From Verrucomicrobiota bacterium (lineage in GTDB: Bacteria > Verrucomicrobiota > Verrucomicrobiia > Chthoniobacterales > SZAS-18), in assembly GCA_025353105.1 (NCBI GenBank), contig JANXRG010000098.1:1-64000 (forward strand): a stretch of DNA of 64,000 bases, in the 5' to 3' direction. Each line of letters begins with the position of its first letter. Position 1 is the stretch's first letter. The notes under the pieces were generated by a model. It saw only the letters and a list, made by a program, of their open reading frames with translations, was not told where the DNA came from and ran no database searches. Position numbers and translations under genes: made by a program. Positions 17,101 through 25,132 of the stretch are shown in pieces.

Positions 17101-19968
17101 CCTGAGGACGTCGCGCGGGTGGAGGAATCACACACCGGGAGATTTCTCAAATCCCAATTGCAGATTTCGGATTGTCCCGCGATGGCGGGACGGATTGAAG
17201 AGGGCGCCCGCGGGACGCTGAGCTCAAAAATTCAGGATCGGGTTCCAAAATACGGGAATGGGGTGGTGGGGAGACCATCCGCGATCCGCGATCCGAAATC
17301 CGAAATTGCCCGGTCCGAAATTCGGATTCACGGCGCCCGCGAGCATAACCTTAAGAACCTCACCCTGAACATTCCGCGCGAACAGATCGTCGTCATCACC
17401 GGACTGAGCGGCAGCGGGAAGTCCACGCTCGCATTCGATCTGCTGTTTGCGGAAGGCCAGCGGCGGTTTCTCGACAGTATGTCGCCCTACGCGCGGCAGT
17501 TCGTCGAGCAACTCGAGAAACCGGACGTCGATTTGGTCGAAGGCCTGCCACCCACCGTGGCGATCGAGCAGCGGGTCACGCGCGGCGGAGGGAAATCCAC
17601 GGTCGCGACGGTGACCGAGGTCTTCCATTTCCTCCGCCTGCTCTTTTCGAAACTGGGGACGCAGTACTGCCCGGACTGCCAGGTGCCGGTCGAGGCGCGG
17701 AGCCAGGCGGCCATTGTCACGCAGGTTGAGACGGCGGCGCGAAAGGGCCGGGTGCGCGTGCTCGCACCGCTGGTGAAGGCGCGGAAGGGGTTTCACACCG
17801 AGGTCGCGGCGTGGGCGGTGAACCACGGCTTCACGACGCTGCTCGTCGACGGTCAGTGGATGCCGGCGGAGGGATTCAAAAAACTCGAGCGATTCAAGGA
17901 GCACACAATCGATGTGCTGGTGGGCGAGGCGAGCGCGAAGACGCCGAATCTGGAAACGCGCGAACTGGTCCGACGCGCGCTTGACGTCGGCAAGGGCACG
18001 GCGCGCCTGCTGGATGCGAAGAATCGCCTCACCGTATTGAGCGCGGAGATGAGCTGCCCGAATTGCGGACGCGCGTTCGAAGAACTGGATCCGCGGTTGT
18101 TCTCCTTTCACTCGCCGCACGGTTGGTGCGAGGGCTGCCGCGGCTTCGGGCGAATCTGGAGCGAGGTTGCGACGCCCAAGCTCGACGATTCGATCTCGCA
18201 AGCCGAGCGCGAACTCGCGGAGGAACGGGCCAGCGACTGGATCGAGGAGGGTCATGACGAAGAATGCCCGACCTGCCACGGGGCGCGTTTGAATCCCGTC
18301 GCGCGAAGCGTCCGGCTGCACGGCAAGGAGACGATCGATTCGCTGGCGCGACGGTCGGTGCACGAAGCGGTGGCCGTATTGCAGCGGCTTAAATTCAAGG
18401 GGTCCGCCCAAATCATCGCCCACGATATCGTCACCGAGATCCGCCAACGCCTGAGATTCATGCAGGAGGTCGGGCTGGGATACCTCGCGCTCGAGCGCGC
18501 CGCGCGGACCCTCTCGGGCGGCGAAACCCAGCGAATCCGCCTGGCGGCGCAGCTCGGGTCGAATCTTCGCGGCGTGCTCTACGTGCTGGACGAGCCGACG
18601 ATCGGCCTGCACCCGCGCGATAACGCCCAGCTGCTCGGCACGCTCGAGGCGCTCAAGGCCAAGGGCAATTCGCTCGTCATCGTCGAGCACGACGAGGAGA
18701 CGATGCGCCGCGCGGATCACATCATCGATCTCGGTCCCGGCGCCGGCGTGCACGGCGGCGAGGTCATCGCGCAGGGCACGCTGCAGGAAATCCTCAAGGT
18801 GAAGACCTCCGCGACCGCGCGCAGCCTGCTGCATCCGTTTGCGCATCCGATGCGCGGCTCGCGCCGAGTGCTCGACGGGCCCTGGCTGGAGCTGCGCGAC
18901 GCCACGGCGAACAACCTGCGGGGAATCGATGTCCGCTTTGCGGTCGGGCGTCTCAACGTCATCACCGGCATCTCCGGCTCCGGTAAGAGCTCCCTGATGC
19001 ATTCGTGCCTGATGCCCGCCGCCCAACAGGCGGTCGCGCAACGAAAGAAGCCGAATCGAAAATCCAAAATCCAAAATTCAAAACCGGCATGGCGTCAGCT
19101 CCTCGGCGCCGAGCACCTCGAGTCCGTCTACGAGGTTGACCAATCCCCCATTGGCAAGACCTCGCGGTCAACACCCGCGACCTACGTCGGCGTACTCGAC
19201 CACATTCGGGATCTTTTCGCGCAGCTTCCGCTTTCCCGCATGCGCGGCTACACCGCGAGCCGGTTCTCGTTCAATGTTGCTGGCGGCCGCTGCGAGACCT
19301 GCGGCGGCCATGGCCTGATCAAGCACGAGATGGCGTTTCTCCCGACGAGCTACACGCCGTGTGACGATTGCGGGGGGTCGCGGTACAACGCGCAGACCAA
19401 CGAGGTGCTCTACGATGGCCGCAGCATCGGCGACGTGATGAAGATGAATTTATCCGAGGCGGCCGAGTTCTTTCAGGCCAGTCAGCGGATCGCGCGGCCG
19501 CTGCGACTGCTGACCGCTACGGGACTCGGTTATTTGCAGCTTGGCCAGTCGAGCCCCACGCTCAGCGGCGGTGAGGCGCAGCGCTTGAAACTTGTCACCG
19601 AACTGACGCGCGGTGTCGCGGCGGACCAGGAATCACGCCTCCGACGCCGACGGACGCCCAAGTCGACGCTCTATCTGCTCGAAGAACCGACCGTCGGTCT
19701 TCATCTCGCGGATGTGGAAAAGCTGCTCGAGGTGATTCATCGCCTGGTGGACGACGGCGGCACCGTGGTCGTGATCGAGCATCATGTGGACGTCATCGCC
19801 GAGGCGGATCAGGTGATCGACATCGGCCCGGAGGCCGGCCCCGATGGCGGCAACCTCGTCATCAGCGGTACCCCTGAGCAGGTCGCCCGGCACCAGATCA
19901 GCCGCATCGCACCGTTCCTCAAGGCGGCGCTGGGCGGAAAGCAGCGGCTTAAGTCAGTCGCCAGCTAG
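14116..19968 (+). CDS. uvrA: Double-length (tandem) UvrA excinuclease subunit
   Basis: A single 1950-residue frame containing two complete UvrA-like copies, so four ABC ATPase modules instead of two. Walker A motifs occur near residues 54 (GPSGSGKSS), 703 (GVSGSGKST), 1096 (GLSGSGKST) and 1618 (GISGSGKSS). Each copy has LSGGE signatures, Walker B strands ([52 protein letters not shown]) and CxxC zinc modules such as [16 protein letters not shown]. The fourth Walker B reads LEEP rather than LDEP. UvrA normally dimerises to find bulky lesions and load UvrB; here a covalent pseudo-dimer is inferred. The three linkers between modules all contain period-7 repeats or palindromes. The ATG at 14116 is preferred to a TTG at 14095. 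uvrB and uvrC are not in the window. Confidence 0.93.
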   Translation: MSKRLPRPRPKPTSSPLPEAASWSDAIELRGVRQNNLKGFDLDLPVNQLIVVTGPSGSGKSSLAFDTLYAEGQRRYVETFSPYTRQFLERMDKPRVDSIRGIPPAIAIEQANHVKSTRSTVGTITEINDYLKVLFPRVARGFCPSCGDEIRPDTARSMVEAVERDHAGATRLITFPVAVPAGEKPAAFFEFLQAQGYLRVWLNGAVVRVDEPASKMVKWLPARVAVIQDRVNIAPENRARLSEAIETALRFGKGRVAAIDVATGTEFPFSSGWHCPRCDIDIPPPSPGLFSFNHPQGACPNCRGFGRTLGIDLDRALPDKRLSIAQGVVKPFQSGMSAECQRDLMRSARREGIDLNVAFDDLPKSDRDWVVYGSSRQPKKSGGQTNEELWENGQWYGVRGYFDWLESKTYKMHVRVLLSRYRSSTKCPVCEGTRYQPATLNFKLLTGEVDGRRSTVDRQNGAASALTLPEVASLPLRDLRTVFAAIAEPASDSTGAMVLNEIRTRLRYLNEVGLGYLTLDRPTRTLSGGEIERVNLTTCLGASLVNTLFVLDEPSVGLHPRDIGRLIDVMRGLRDKGNTIVVVEHEEAVIRAADHLVDLGPGRGELGGELVFSGTLKEFQISDFGFQNEGNERAAADSNPKSKIENPKFASLTAAYLSGEKTIPIPKSRRVPARWLKIRGAREHNLRDLDVDLPLGVLCCITGVSGSGKSTLVHDVLYQNLVRSQGQETGDDPVGRCREITGTGQFGTFVMVDQSPLARTPRSTPAVYLGVYDSIRERFAATTEAQSAGLSPGDFSFNSGGGRCERCSGTGFEKIEMQFLSDLYVRCAECEGRRFQPHVLRVRLDGRSIHEVLELTVTEGIGFLARLPDPNRRVHDAIHALKTLAEVGLGYLRLGQPLNTLSGGEAQRLKLVGHVVERARNPGGKGALLIFDEPTTGLHFDDVAQLLRVFQRLVEAGESLIVVEHNLEVIKSADYLIDLGPEAGDAGGILVACGTPEDVARVEESHTGRFLKSQLQISDCPAMAGRIEEGARGTLSSKIQDRVPKYGNGVVGRPSAIRDPKSEIARSEIRIHGAREHNLKNLTLNIPREQIVVITGLSGSGKSTLAFDLLFAEGQRRFLDSMSPYARQFVEQLEKPDVDLVEGLPPTVAIEQRVTRGGGKSTVATVTEVFHFLRLLFSKLGTQYCPDCQVPVEARSQAAIVTQVETAARKGRVRVLAPLVKARKGFHTEVAAWAVNHGFTTLLVDGQWMPAEGFKKLERFKEHTIDVLVGEASAKTPNLETRELVRRALDVGKGTARLLDAKNRLTVLSAEMSCPNCGRAFEELDPRLFSFHSPHGWCEGCRGFGRIWSEVATPKLDDSISQAERELAEERASDWIEEGHDEECPTCHGARLNPVARSVRLHGKETIDSLARRSVHEAVAVLQRLKFKGSAQIIAHDIVTEIRQRLRFMQEVGLGYLALERAARTLSGGETQRIRLAAQLGSNLRGVLYVLDEPTIGLHPRDNAQLLGTLEALKAKGNSLVIVEHDEETMRRADHIIDLGPGAGVHGGEVIAQGTLQEILKVKTSATARSLLHPFAHPMRGSRRVLDGPWLELRDATANNLRGIDVRFAVGRLNVITGISGSGKSSLMHSCLMPAAQQAVAQRKKPNRKSKIQNSKPAWRQLLGAEHLESVYEVDQSPIGKTSRSTPATYVGVLDHIRDLFAQLPLSRMRGYTASRFSFNVAGGRCETCGGHGLIKHEMAFLPTSYTPCDDCGGSRYNAQTNEVLYDGRSIGDVMKMNLSEAAEFFQASQRIARPLRLLTATGLGYLQLGQSSPTLSGGEAQRLKLVTELTRGVAADQESRLRRRRTPKSTLYLLEEPTVGLHLADVEKLLEVIHRLVDDGGTVVVIEHHVDVIAEADQVIDIGPEAGPDGGNLVISGTPEQVARHQISRIAPFLKAALGGKQRLKSVAS
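15463..15490. repeat. Period-7 array in uvrA, first ATPase module
   Basis: gacggcc, gccggtc, gacggtc, gaccgcc: four 7-base units. They encode a loop ([12 protein letters not shown]) between the zinc-binding and signature regions of the first module. Confidence 0.7.
15970..15997. repeat. Period-7 array in uvrA linker 1 (first part)
   Basis: tttcaga, tttcaga, tttcgga, tttcaga: four tandem 7-base units with a single substitution. They lie in frame in the linker between the first and second ATPase modules. Confidence 0.9.
16030..16060. repeat. Period-7 array in uvrA linker 1 (second part)
   Basis: aatccaa, aatccaa, aatcgaa, aatccaa, aat: four tandem units encoding the peptide [10 protein letters not shown]. 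It is related to the reverse complement of the array 33 bases upstream. Confidence 0.9.
17151..17173. repeat. Decayed period-7 array in uvrA inter-copy linker
   Basis: tcccaat, tgcagat, ttcggat: three diverged 7-base units just before a palindrome, in the linker joining the two UvrA copies. Confidence 0.55.
17174..17191. repeat. Palindrome in uvrA inter-copy linker
   Basis: gtcccgc and gcgggac (7-base arms) around gatg. It resembles an intergenic REP-type hairpin but here is translated inside the tandem UvrA linker. Confidence 0.6.
17276..17325. repeat. Period-7 array in uvrA inter-copy linker
   Basis: catccgc, gatccgc, gatccga, aatccga, aattgcc, then cggtccg and aaattcgg. Four clear 7-base units and a decaying continuation, ending a few codons before the third ATPase module. 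Confidence 0.88.
19052..19085. repeat. Period-7 array in uvrA, fourth module
   Basis: cgaatcg, aaaatcc, aaaatcc, aaaattc, aaaacc: tandem 7-base units encoding [13 protein letters not shown], inserted shortly after the fourth Walker A helix. Confidence 0.88.
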
Positions 19969-20037
19969 GGGCCCCGGGTCGTGGCGTCACGCTCGGCTGG
20001 TGGATCGTGACCTCCGGGCACGATGCCAAGGGATATG

Positions 20038-20069
20038 GCAGCCCGCGGGCGCGGGCTGCATTTGTTTTT
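20038..20069 (+). terminator. Intrinsic terminator after uvrA
   Basis: Arms gcagcccgc (20038-20046) and gcgggctgc (20051-20059) with a gggc loop, then atttgttttt. It lies 70 bases after the uvrA stop. Confidence 0.88.
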
Positions 20070-20164
20070 GCCAACGCGCTCGGAGATCGCGTTCCACCAC
20101 GCGAATCCGATGCCACTCAACGCCTGCAGATCACCCGTCGCACATCAGATCAATGACCGCACCC

Positions 20165-20183
20165 CACGGGCAAGATGCCCGTG
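20165..20183. repeat. REP-like hairpin element
   Basis: cacgggca, loop aga, tgcccgtg: a perfect 8-base-pair hairpin without a T tract. I recall near-identical hairpins scattered through Verrucomicrobia and Planctomycetes genomes, where spurious translation gives HGQDARAT-type peptides; that is memory, not a search. It sits just upstream of the merR promoter. Confidence 0.6.
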
Positions 20184-20209
20184 CCACGAAAGAAATTGTT
20201 TTACATTTG

Positions 20210-20238
20210 TTGACAGTACTACTGTCGTACTGTAATGT
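20210..20238 (+). promoter_or_regulatory. Near-leaderless sigma-70 promoter of the MerR/VIT-vWA pair
   Basis: TTGACA (20210-20215), a 17-base spacer and TAATGT (20233-20238). Transcription should begin near 20245, at or next to the ATG at 20246, so the message would be leaderless. Confidence 0.82.
20212..20233. promoter_or_regulatory. Overlapping palindromic operator inside the merR promoter
   Basis: Two exact palindromes overlap between -35 and -10: gacagta-c-tactgtc (20212-20226) and acagtac-N7-gtactgt (20213-20233). This is where MerR-family proteins bind. The spacer is 17 bases, not the 19-20 of MerR-activated promoters, so simple autorepression is more likely than untwisting activation. 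Confidence 0.78.
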
Positions 20239-20245
20239 GCTTGCG

Positions 20246-20743
20246 ATGGACCCCGAGCGCTTTTCCCTTCGTGAACTCGCCGAGCGCGTGAATGCCTGGT
20301 GCGAGGAGCATCACGTGGAGCCCGCGGTCGGACAGGCGGGCGAGACGGTGACGGAACGGAACGTTCGTTACTACCGCACGGTCGGCTTGCTCGATGCGCC
20401 GATCTCAGGACTCGACGGCTACGACGAAAAGCATTTTCTTCAGCTCGTCGGCGTGCGCGTACTGCAGGCGCAGGGCCTTCCGCTCCGCCGGATTCGCGAG
20501 CTGCTCTTCGGCCGGTCCGTCGTCGAATTGCGCGAACTCCAGCGGCGCGCGCTGGCGGAAGCGCGCCGCGTTCCGGACTGGCGCACCACCAGCGCCCATG
20601 CCGATGAGCTATGGCGCATGATTCCGCTGAGCGACGACTTCATGCTGGTGTCGCGCCGGGGCCGGGAACTCACCGCCCGCCAGCGCACCGCCGTTCTCCA
20701 AGCCCTTCGTGCCTCCCATCGCCCGTCCCCCTCTCAAACATGA
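20246..20743 (+). CDS. MerR-family regulator
   Basis: A 165-residue regulator. The winged helix-turn-helix is recognisable in SLRELAERVNAWCEEH, then NVRYYRTVGLLDAPISGLDG (the conserved RYYxxxGLL and wing), then GVRVLQAQGLPLRRIRELLF. Compared with typical MerR proteins there is an insertion of about ten residues (HVEPAVGQAGETV) between the first helix and the recognition region. The C-terminal 70 residues form a helix and tail without an evident metal-binding Cys cluster; the only Cys is in the first helix. The ATG at 20246 is set by the domain start and by the promoter, whose predicted start site coincides with it. Its stop overlaps the next start as ATGA, so it should control and be co-produced with the VIT-vWA protein. 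Confidence 0.85.
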   Translation: MDPERFSLRELAERVNAWCEEHHVEPAVGQAGETVTERNVRYYRTVGLLDAPISGLDGYDEKHFLQLVGVRVLQAQGLPLRRIRELLFGRSVVELRELQRRALAEARRVPDWRTTSAHADELWRMIPLSDDFMLVSRRGRELTARQRTAVLQALRASHRPSPSQT

Positions 20744-23133
20744 ATCCACAACGTGAATTGATTCCCACCGAACCGTTCGGTCTCGTCGCCTGGCTCAAGG
20801 AAACCCGCGTCGCGCTCCCGCTGAAAGGCGTCGAGTGCCGCTTTGAGGCGACCGGTCCACTGCTCAGTGTCGAGATCGATCAGATTTTTCATCAGGACCA
20901 CGCCGAGCCGCTCGATTGCCTTTACTCATTTCCGCTGCCGTCCGGCGCCGCGGTCTACCGCTGCGAGATGCACGTGAACGGCCGGGTCATTCGCGCGCGG
21001 GTCGAAGAGCGAGAAGCGGCGCGCAAGCTGTACGCGGAGCAGAAGGCCGCGGGTCATCGTGCGGCCCTGGTGGAGACCGAGCGGGAAAATCTTTTTACGC
21101 TCTCGCTGGGGAATCTGCAGCCGGGAGATTTGGTCGTCGTGCGCTTTGCCTATGTGCAGGTACTGGAGCGAATCGGCCGGGAACTGCGCGTGCGCATCCC
21201 GGTCTGTCCAGGCGTGCGGTACATCCCCGGGCAGGCACTGTTGCGAGACCTCTCGGGCCGCGGCACGTCGGACGACACCGACCAGGTGCCGGACGCGTCG
21301 CGCCTTTCGCCGCCGCGGATCGACGCATTGCATCGCGACGCTGCGTATTTCGCGCTGAGCGGATCGATCGCGGCGGTGGATGTAGACGGGGATACCCTTT
21401 CATCGCCCACGCACCCGATCCTGGTTCGCCGTGTGGAAGAATTGGTGCAGGTCGAACTGGCCGATCATGGCGCGGTGCCGGACCGTGATCTGGTGGTGCG
21501 CTGGGAGGAGCCGCGCACGGCGAAGCTGGAGTCGCACGGCTGGGGAGTCCGCCACGGCAAGGAGACCTTCGCGCTGCTGGAACTGCGCGCGCCCGAGCAG
21601 GCCGAGGCGGCGGATGATTTCGAGCAGGACTTCTATTTCCTGGTCGACCGTTCCGGCAGCATGGAGGGCGAAAAATGGACGCAAGCCTGCGCCGCGTTGC
21701 ATGGGTTCGTGAATTTACTCGGGGTGAAGGATCGAGTCTCGATCACTTGCTTTGAATCGACGTTTCAGGACTTTGCCGAGGCGCCCATGACTGCCGCTGC
21801 CCTCAAAGCGGACCGCGGCTTCCGGCAACTCGCGAGGCTCGGCACGGCCGGCGGAACGGAGCTGTTGCCGGCGGCGAGTCACGTCCTCGAAACCATGCGT
21901 CGCCATTCCAAGGGTCGGCGCGCCGTGGTGATTCTGCTCACGGACGGCCAGATGGGTAACGAGGCGGAAATCGTGTCGACGTTTACGGGCTCACCCGCAG
22001 CCGCGGTGCACACCTTCGGCATCGACACCACGGTGAACGACGCGTTCCTCAAGCAACTCGCCCGCAAGACGGGCGGCGAGTGCTGGCTGCTCACGCCCGA
22101 TGACGATGTGGCCGGAACCGTGGCAAGGCTGGGTCACCGGCTGCGCCGGCCGGTGCTGACCGCGCTCGGGGCCGGCAAGAATTGGGAAGGCGGGTCCGGG
22201 TTCATTCCGGATTTGTTTGCCGGTCAGGCCTCGCATGTTTCGCTGCGCAGCAGTTCGATTCGGGAGCGCGTGGACGTCTCCGCCAAGACGTCGGCAGGCA
22301 AAAAGAAAGCGATCCCGCTAAATCTCGCGGCGTCATCAAATCCCGCCCTGCGTTTGATTTGGGGCCGCGATCGCATCGCGGCGTTGATCGACGCCGGCGA
22401 CGGGAAGGCCGCTATCGCGCTGGCCAAGGAGTTCAATCTGCTTTGCGAAGGCGCGGCGTTTGTCGCGTGGGATGAAGCCGAGAAAGTCGCGATTGCGGAG
22501 CGGGAAATTTACCAGCCGAGCGCGGAAATCAGCTTCCTCCGGTGCGCTTCACCTGCGATTTTTTTGCCGTCGTCCGCGCCGCGCCCCCGGACTCTGGGCT
22601 CGGCAAGCTTCTGCCTCAATTCGTTCATAGAGTCCCCCGAAGTTGAGGAGACACGGATCGGAGAAGCACGCTTTCCGCGCGATCGAGCGCCGCGCCGTCG
22701 GCTGGCCACGCGGCTGGGGAACCTCGGCGATTTCTTCAAGTTCCACCGGCCGTCCTGGGTCGCTGAAAATGCGCCGAACGAGTTGTCACCGCTCGCGCCC
22801 ACCGGGGGCTTTGGAGCTTTGTGGCTGTGGATCATGGACGTTCTTCAGCGGCGCGACGCCCCGCCCGATCTGCCGGAATTGCTCCTCGACTGGCTGGAGG
22901 GTGAATTCGGCGTGGAGGTGGAAGCATGGCCGGTGCGCGATGCGATGTTTGTGGAGTGGGTACTGCGAGGCGGCGATCGGACCGTTGATGACTCCACCTT
23001 TGCGCGGCACACGCGCGAACTTCTGGAATTACGCCCGCCGGCGGCCGCGGGCGACTTGCGCAAGCTGCGCCGACTGCTGGACAAGTGGATGATGGACCTT
23101 GTGCGGGTGGATGCCGATCCCCCCATTATCTGA
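20740..23133 (+). CDS. VIT and von Willebrand A domain protein
   Basis: A 797-residue protein. Residues 10-140 form a VIT (inter-alpha-trypsin inhibitor N-terminal) domain: EATGPLLSVEIDQIF, PLDCLYSFPLPSGAAVYRCE, REAARKLYAEQKAAGH and LGNLQPGDLVVVRFAY are its landmarks. A vWA domain follows from about residue 295, with a complete metal site: DRSGS at 303, TAGGTEL and LLTDG at about 400. The remaining 220 residues are not recognised. No signal peptide or membrane segment is visible, so unlike animal ITI heavy chains this protein looks cytoplasmic. It overlaps merR by ATGA. Its partner or ligand is unknown. The next gene starts 88 bases on, so a longer operon is possible. Confidence 0.88.
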   Translation: MNPQRELIPTEPFGLVAWLKETRVALPLKGVECRFEATGPLLSVEIDQIFHQDHAEPLDCLYSFPLPSGAAVYRCEMHVNGRVIRARVEEREAARKLYAEQKAAGHRAALVETERENLFTLSLGNLQPGDLVVVRFAYVQVLERIGRELRVRIPVCPGVRYIPGQALLRDLSGRGTSDDTDQVPDASRLSPPRIDALHRDAAYFALSGSIAAVDVDGDTLSSPTHPILVRRVEELVQVELADHGAVPDRDLVVRWEEPRTAKLESHGWGVRHGKETFALLELRAPEQAEAADDFEQDFYFLVDRSGSMEGEKWTQACAALHGFVNLLGVKDRVSITCFESTFQDFAEAPMTAAALKADRGFRQLARLGTAGGTELLPAASHVLETMRRHSKGRRAVVILLTDGQMGNEAEIVSTFTGSPAAAVHTFGIDTTVNDAFLKQLARKTGGECWLLTPDDDVAGTVARLGHRLRRPVLTALGAGKNWEGGSGFIPDLFAGQASHVSLRSSSIRERVDVSAKTSAGKKKAIPLNLAASSNPALRLIWGRDRIAALIDAGDGKAAIALAKEFNLLCEGAAFVAWDEAEKVAIAEREIYQPSAEISFLRCASPAIFLPSSAPRPRTLGSASFCLNSFIESPEVEETRIGEARFPRDRAPRRRLATRLGNLGDFFKFHRPSWVAENAPNELSPLAPTGGFGALWLWIMDVLQRRDAPPDLPELLLDWLEGEFGVEVEAWPVRDAMFVEWVLRGGDRTVDDSTFARHTRELLELRPPAAAGDLRKLRRLLDKWMMDLVRVDADPPII

Positions 23134-23221
23134 TCCCATCCGGGGGATTCCGTTTTCAACCGCCCGATTGTGTGTTCGTCTGGCGTGACTTCCGGCGCTA
23201 GGGTCGGTGGTCACGCCCCGC

Positions 23222-25132
23222 ATGCAGTACCTCGTCTACGTCCTTTGTCGCGTCCTGCTCGGTTTGTTCGGGCTGCTGCCGATCCGCATGGTGTATGCCT
23301 TCGGATGGCTGCTGGGACGCATCGGCTACGTCCTCGCTGGTCCCTACCGGCGGCTCGTGCTGCATAATCTTGCGATTGCTTTTCCGGAACAAAGCGATGC
23401 GGCTCGCCGCGCCCTCGGCCGGGAGCATTTTGCCCGCCTCGTCGCCAATCTCCTCTGCGGGGTCCGCGTCGCGTCGATGTCCAACGACGAGATTTCCCGC
23501 GTTGCCCAGATCGACAACCGTGAGGTGTTCGATCGCCTGGCTGCCCAGAACCGCGGGGTGGTGGTCGCGCTGGCTCATCTCTCGAATTGGGAACTCGTGG
23601 CGCGGATGGGGGTGGGGTTCTTTCCCCCGGGGCGTAACGCCACCATTTATCAACCCATCGGGAATCCCTTCATCGACGCCTACGCCCGCGCCCTGCGTTC
23701 AAGTTTCGGACTGGTCCTATTCAATCGTCGCGACGGCTTCAACGCTCCGATCGCCTTCCTGCGAGCGGGCGGCTTGATCGGCGTGCTGGTTGATCAACAC
23801 GCCGGCGACAGCGGCGCGTGGACGCCATTTTTTGGACGGCTCGCGTCCACCTCGACGCTCGCGGCCTTGTTCGTCGGTCGCACAGGCGCGGCGATCGTGC
23901 CATGTGCTGTGTCTACCATCGGCGTGGCGCGCTGGCGCTTGGAAGTGGCGGAACCCATCGAATCCGGGCCCCACGAGAGTCTCGAATCAATGACCGCCCG
24001 CCTGAACCTGGCGGTCGAGTCCATGATTCGAAAATCACCCGCGGATTGGTTCTGGATGCACAACCGGTGGAAGACGCCGAAGCCGAAATTTTTGCTCGCG
24101 GGGTACAAGCGTGGGGTCACGCTGCCGGAGGGAATGCAGCCAGTCGATCTCCAGCCGTTCAAGATCCTCGTCCGCTCGCCGAACTGGCTGGGCGATGCGG
24201 TGATGGCGATTCCGGCGGTGCGCGCACTGGCCGCCGGCCGACCGGATGCGCAGGTCACCGTGCTGGCGCCGGCAAAGATCGCGGAGCTTTGGAAATCAGT
24301 GCCCGAAGTGAACAGCGTAATCGAAATCGCGTCGGAGCGTTCCGGCGTGCGGGCGGTGGCGGCGCAGGTCGGGGCGAGTGGACCTTTCGCCGCCGCGATC
24401 CTGCTGCCTAATTCGCTGCGGTCCGCCCTCGAAGTCTGGCTGGCGCGCGTGCCCCGCCGGGTGGGTTTCGCCGGGCATGGTCGGAGCGCGCTGCTCAATC
24501 AAATCGTGGTCGAGCCCGTGATCGAACCCGGCCCGACGCGGCCGCATCACGCGGAGCGATATTTACATTTGGCCCGTTCGGTGGGCGCGAAGGAGCCTTC
24601 GATTCCGGCCGTCGAGCCGCGCCCGCGTCCAGACGGATTTTTTCGCATCGGGCTGGTTCCGGGCGCGGAATACGGTCCCACGAAGCGCTGGTTTCCCGAA
24701 CGATTCGCGGAGTCGGCGAAAAAGATCGCGCAGGCGCGTCCGTGCCGGTTTGTGCTTTTCGGCGTGGCCAAGGATGAGGAGATCGGACGGGCCATCGAGA
24801 ATGAGATCGGCGCGGAGCTTTGCGAGAATCGAATGGGAAAGACGTCGCTGGGCGAGCTGATGCAGGAGCTGAAGCAATGCGACTTGTTGCTGACAAACGA
24901 CACCGGCACGATGCATCTCGCCGCGTGGCTCGAGGTGCCGATCGTCGCCGTGTTTGGCTCGACCGATCCGGTGGCGACGGGGCCGCTTTCGACCCGCGTG
25001 CGGATCGTGCGACATCAGGTCGAGTGCAATCCGTGCTTCCTGCGTGAGTGTCCGCTCGACCTTCGGTGCCTAAGGGCGGTGAGCGCCGACGAGGTGGCGC
25101 AAGCGGCGCTCGAGATGCTCCCGACGCCATGA
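23222..25132 (+). CDS. Fusion: lipid A acyltransferase (LpxL/HtrB type) and heptosyltransferase (GT9)
   Basis: A 636-residue two-domain protein. Residues 1-295 are a lysophospholipid/lipid A acyltransferase: an N-terminal hydrophobic segment (YVLCRVLLGLFGLLPIRMVY), the catalytic H119-x4-E124 motif in AHLSNWEL, and a WFWMHNRWKTPK ending typical of LpxL. Residues from about 312 are a glycosyltransferase family 9 domain like WaaF/WaaC: ILVRSPNWLGDAVMAIPAV, LVPGAEYGPTKRW and NDTGTMHLAAWLEVPIVAVF with the donor-binding motif. Both domains would act at the inner membrane cytoplasmic face on lipid A-core. Fusing them suggests handing the lipid from one step to the next. ATG at 23222 is chosen; a GTG at 23207 is possible. 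It overlaps the luxE-like gene by ATGA. Confidence 0.9.
   Translation: MQYLVYVLCRVLLGLFGLLPIRMVYAFGWLLGRIGYVLAGPYRRLVLHNLAIAFPEQSDAARRALGREHFARLVANLLCGVRVASMSNDEISRVAQIDNREVFDRLAAQNRGVVVALAHLSNWELVARMGVGFFPPGRNATIYQPIGNPFIDAYARALRSSFGLVLFNRRDGFNAPIAFLRAGGLIGVLVDQHAGDSGAWTPFFGRLASTSTLAALFVGRTGAAIVPCAVSTIGVARWRLEVAEPIESGPHESLESMTARLNLAVESMIRKSPADWFWMHNRWKTPKPKFLLAGYKRGVTLPEGMQPVDLQPFKILVRSPNWLGDAVMAIPAVRALAAGRPDAQVTVLAPAKIAELWKSVPEVNSVIEIASERSGVRAVAAQVGASGPFAAAILLPNSLRSALEVWLARVPRRVGFAGHGRSALLNQIVVEPVIEPGPTRPHHAERYLHLARSVGAKEPSIPAVEPRPRPDGFFRIGLVPGAEYGPTKRWFPERFAESAKKIAQARPCRFVLFGVAKDEEIGRAIENEIGAELCENRMGKTSLGELMQELKQCDLLLTNDTGTMHLAAWLEVPIVAVFGSTDPVATGPLSTRVRIVRHQVECNPCFLRECPLDLRCLRAVSADEVAQAALEMLPTP

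Noticed and set aside
17224-19074. Minus-strand open frame of about 616 codons inside uvrA
   Set aside because: It is antisense to highly conserved UvrA sequence, with no recognisable domain; the frame is a by-product of GC-rich codon use.
15970-19085. A CRISPR array, suggested by short repeats
   Set aside because: Units are contiguous 7-mers without spacers and lie inside a coding frame; there are no cas genes.
20165-20183. Terminator between uvrA and merR
   Set aside because: The hairpin is perfect but has no T tract; a proper terminator for uvrA is already present at 20038-20069.
20212-20233. A LexA (SOS) box upstream of merR
   Set aside because: The palindrome is compatible with CTGT/ACAG-type sites, but the spacing matches no LexA consensus I can state with confidence, and the adjacent MerR gene is the simpler binder.
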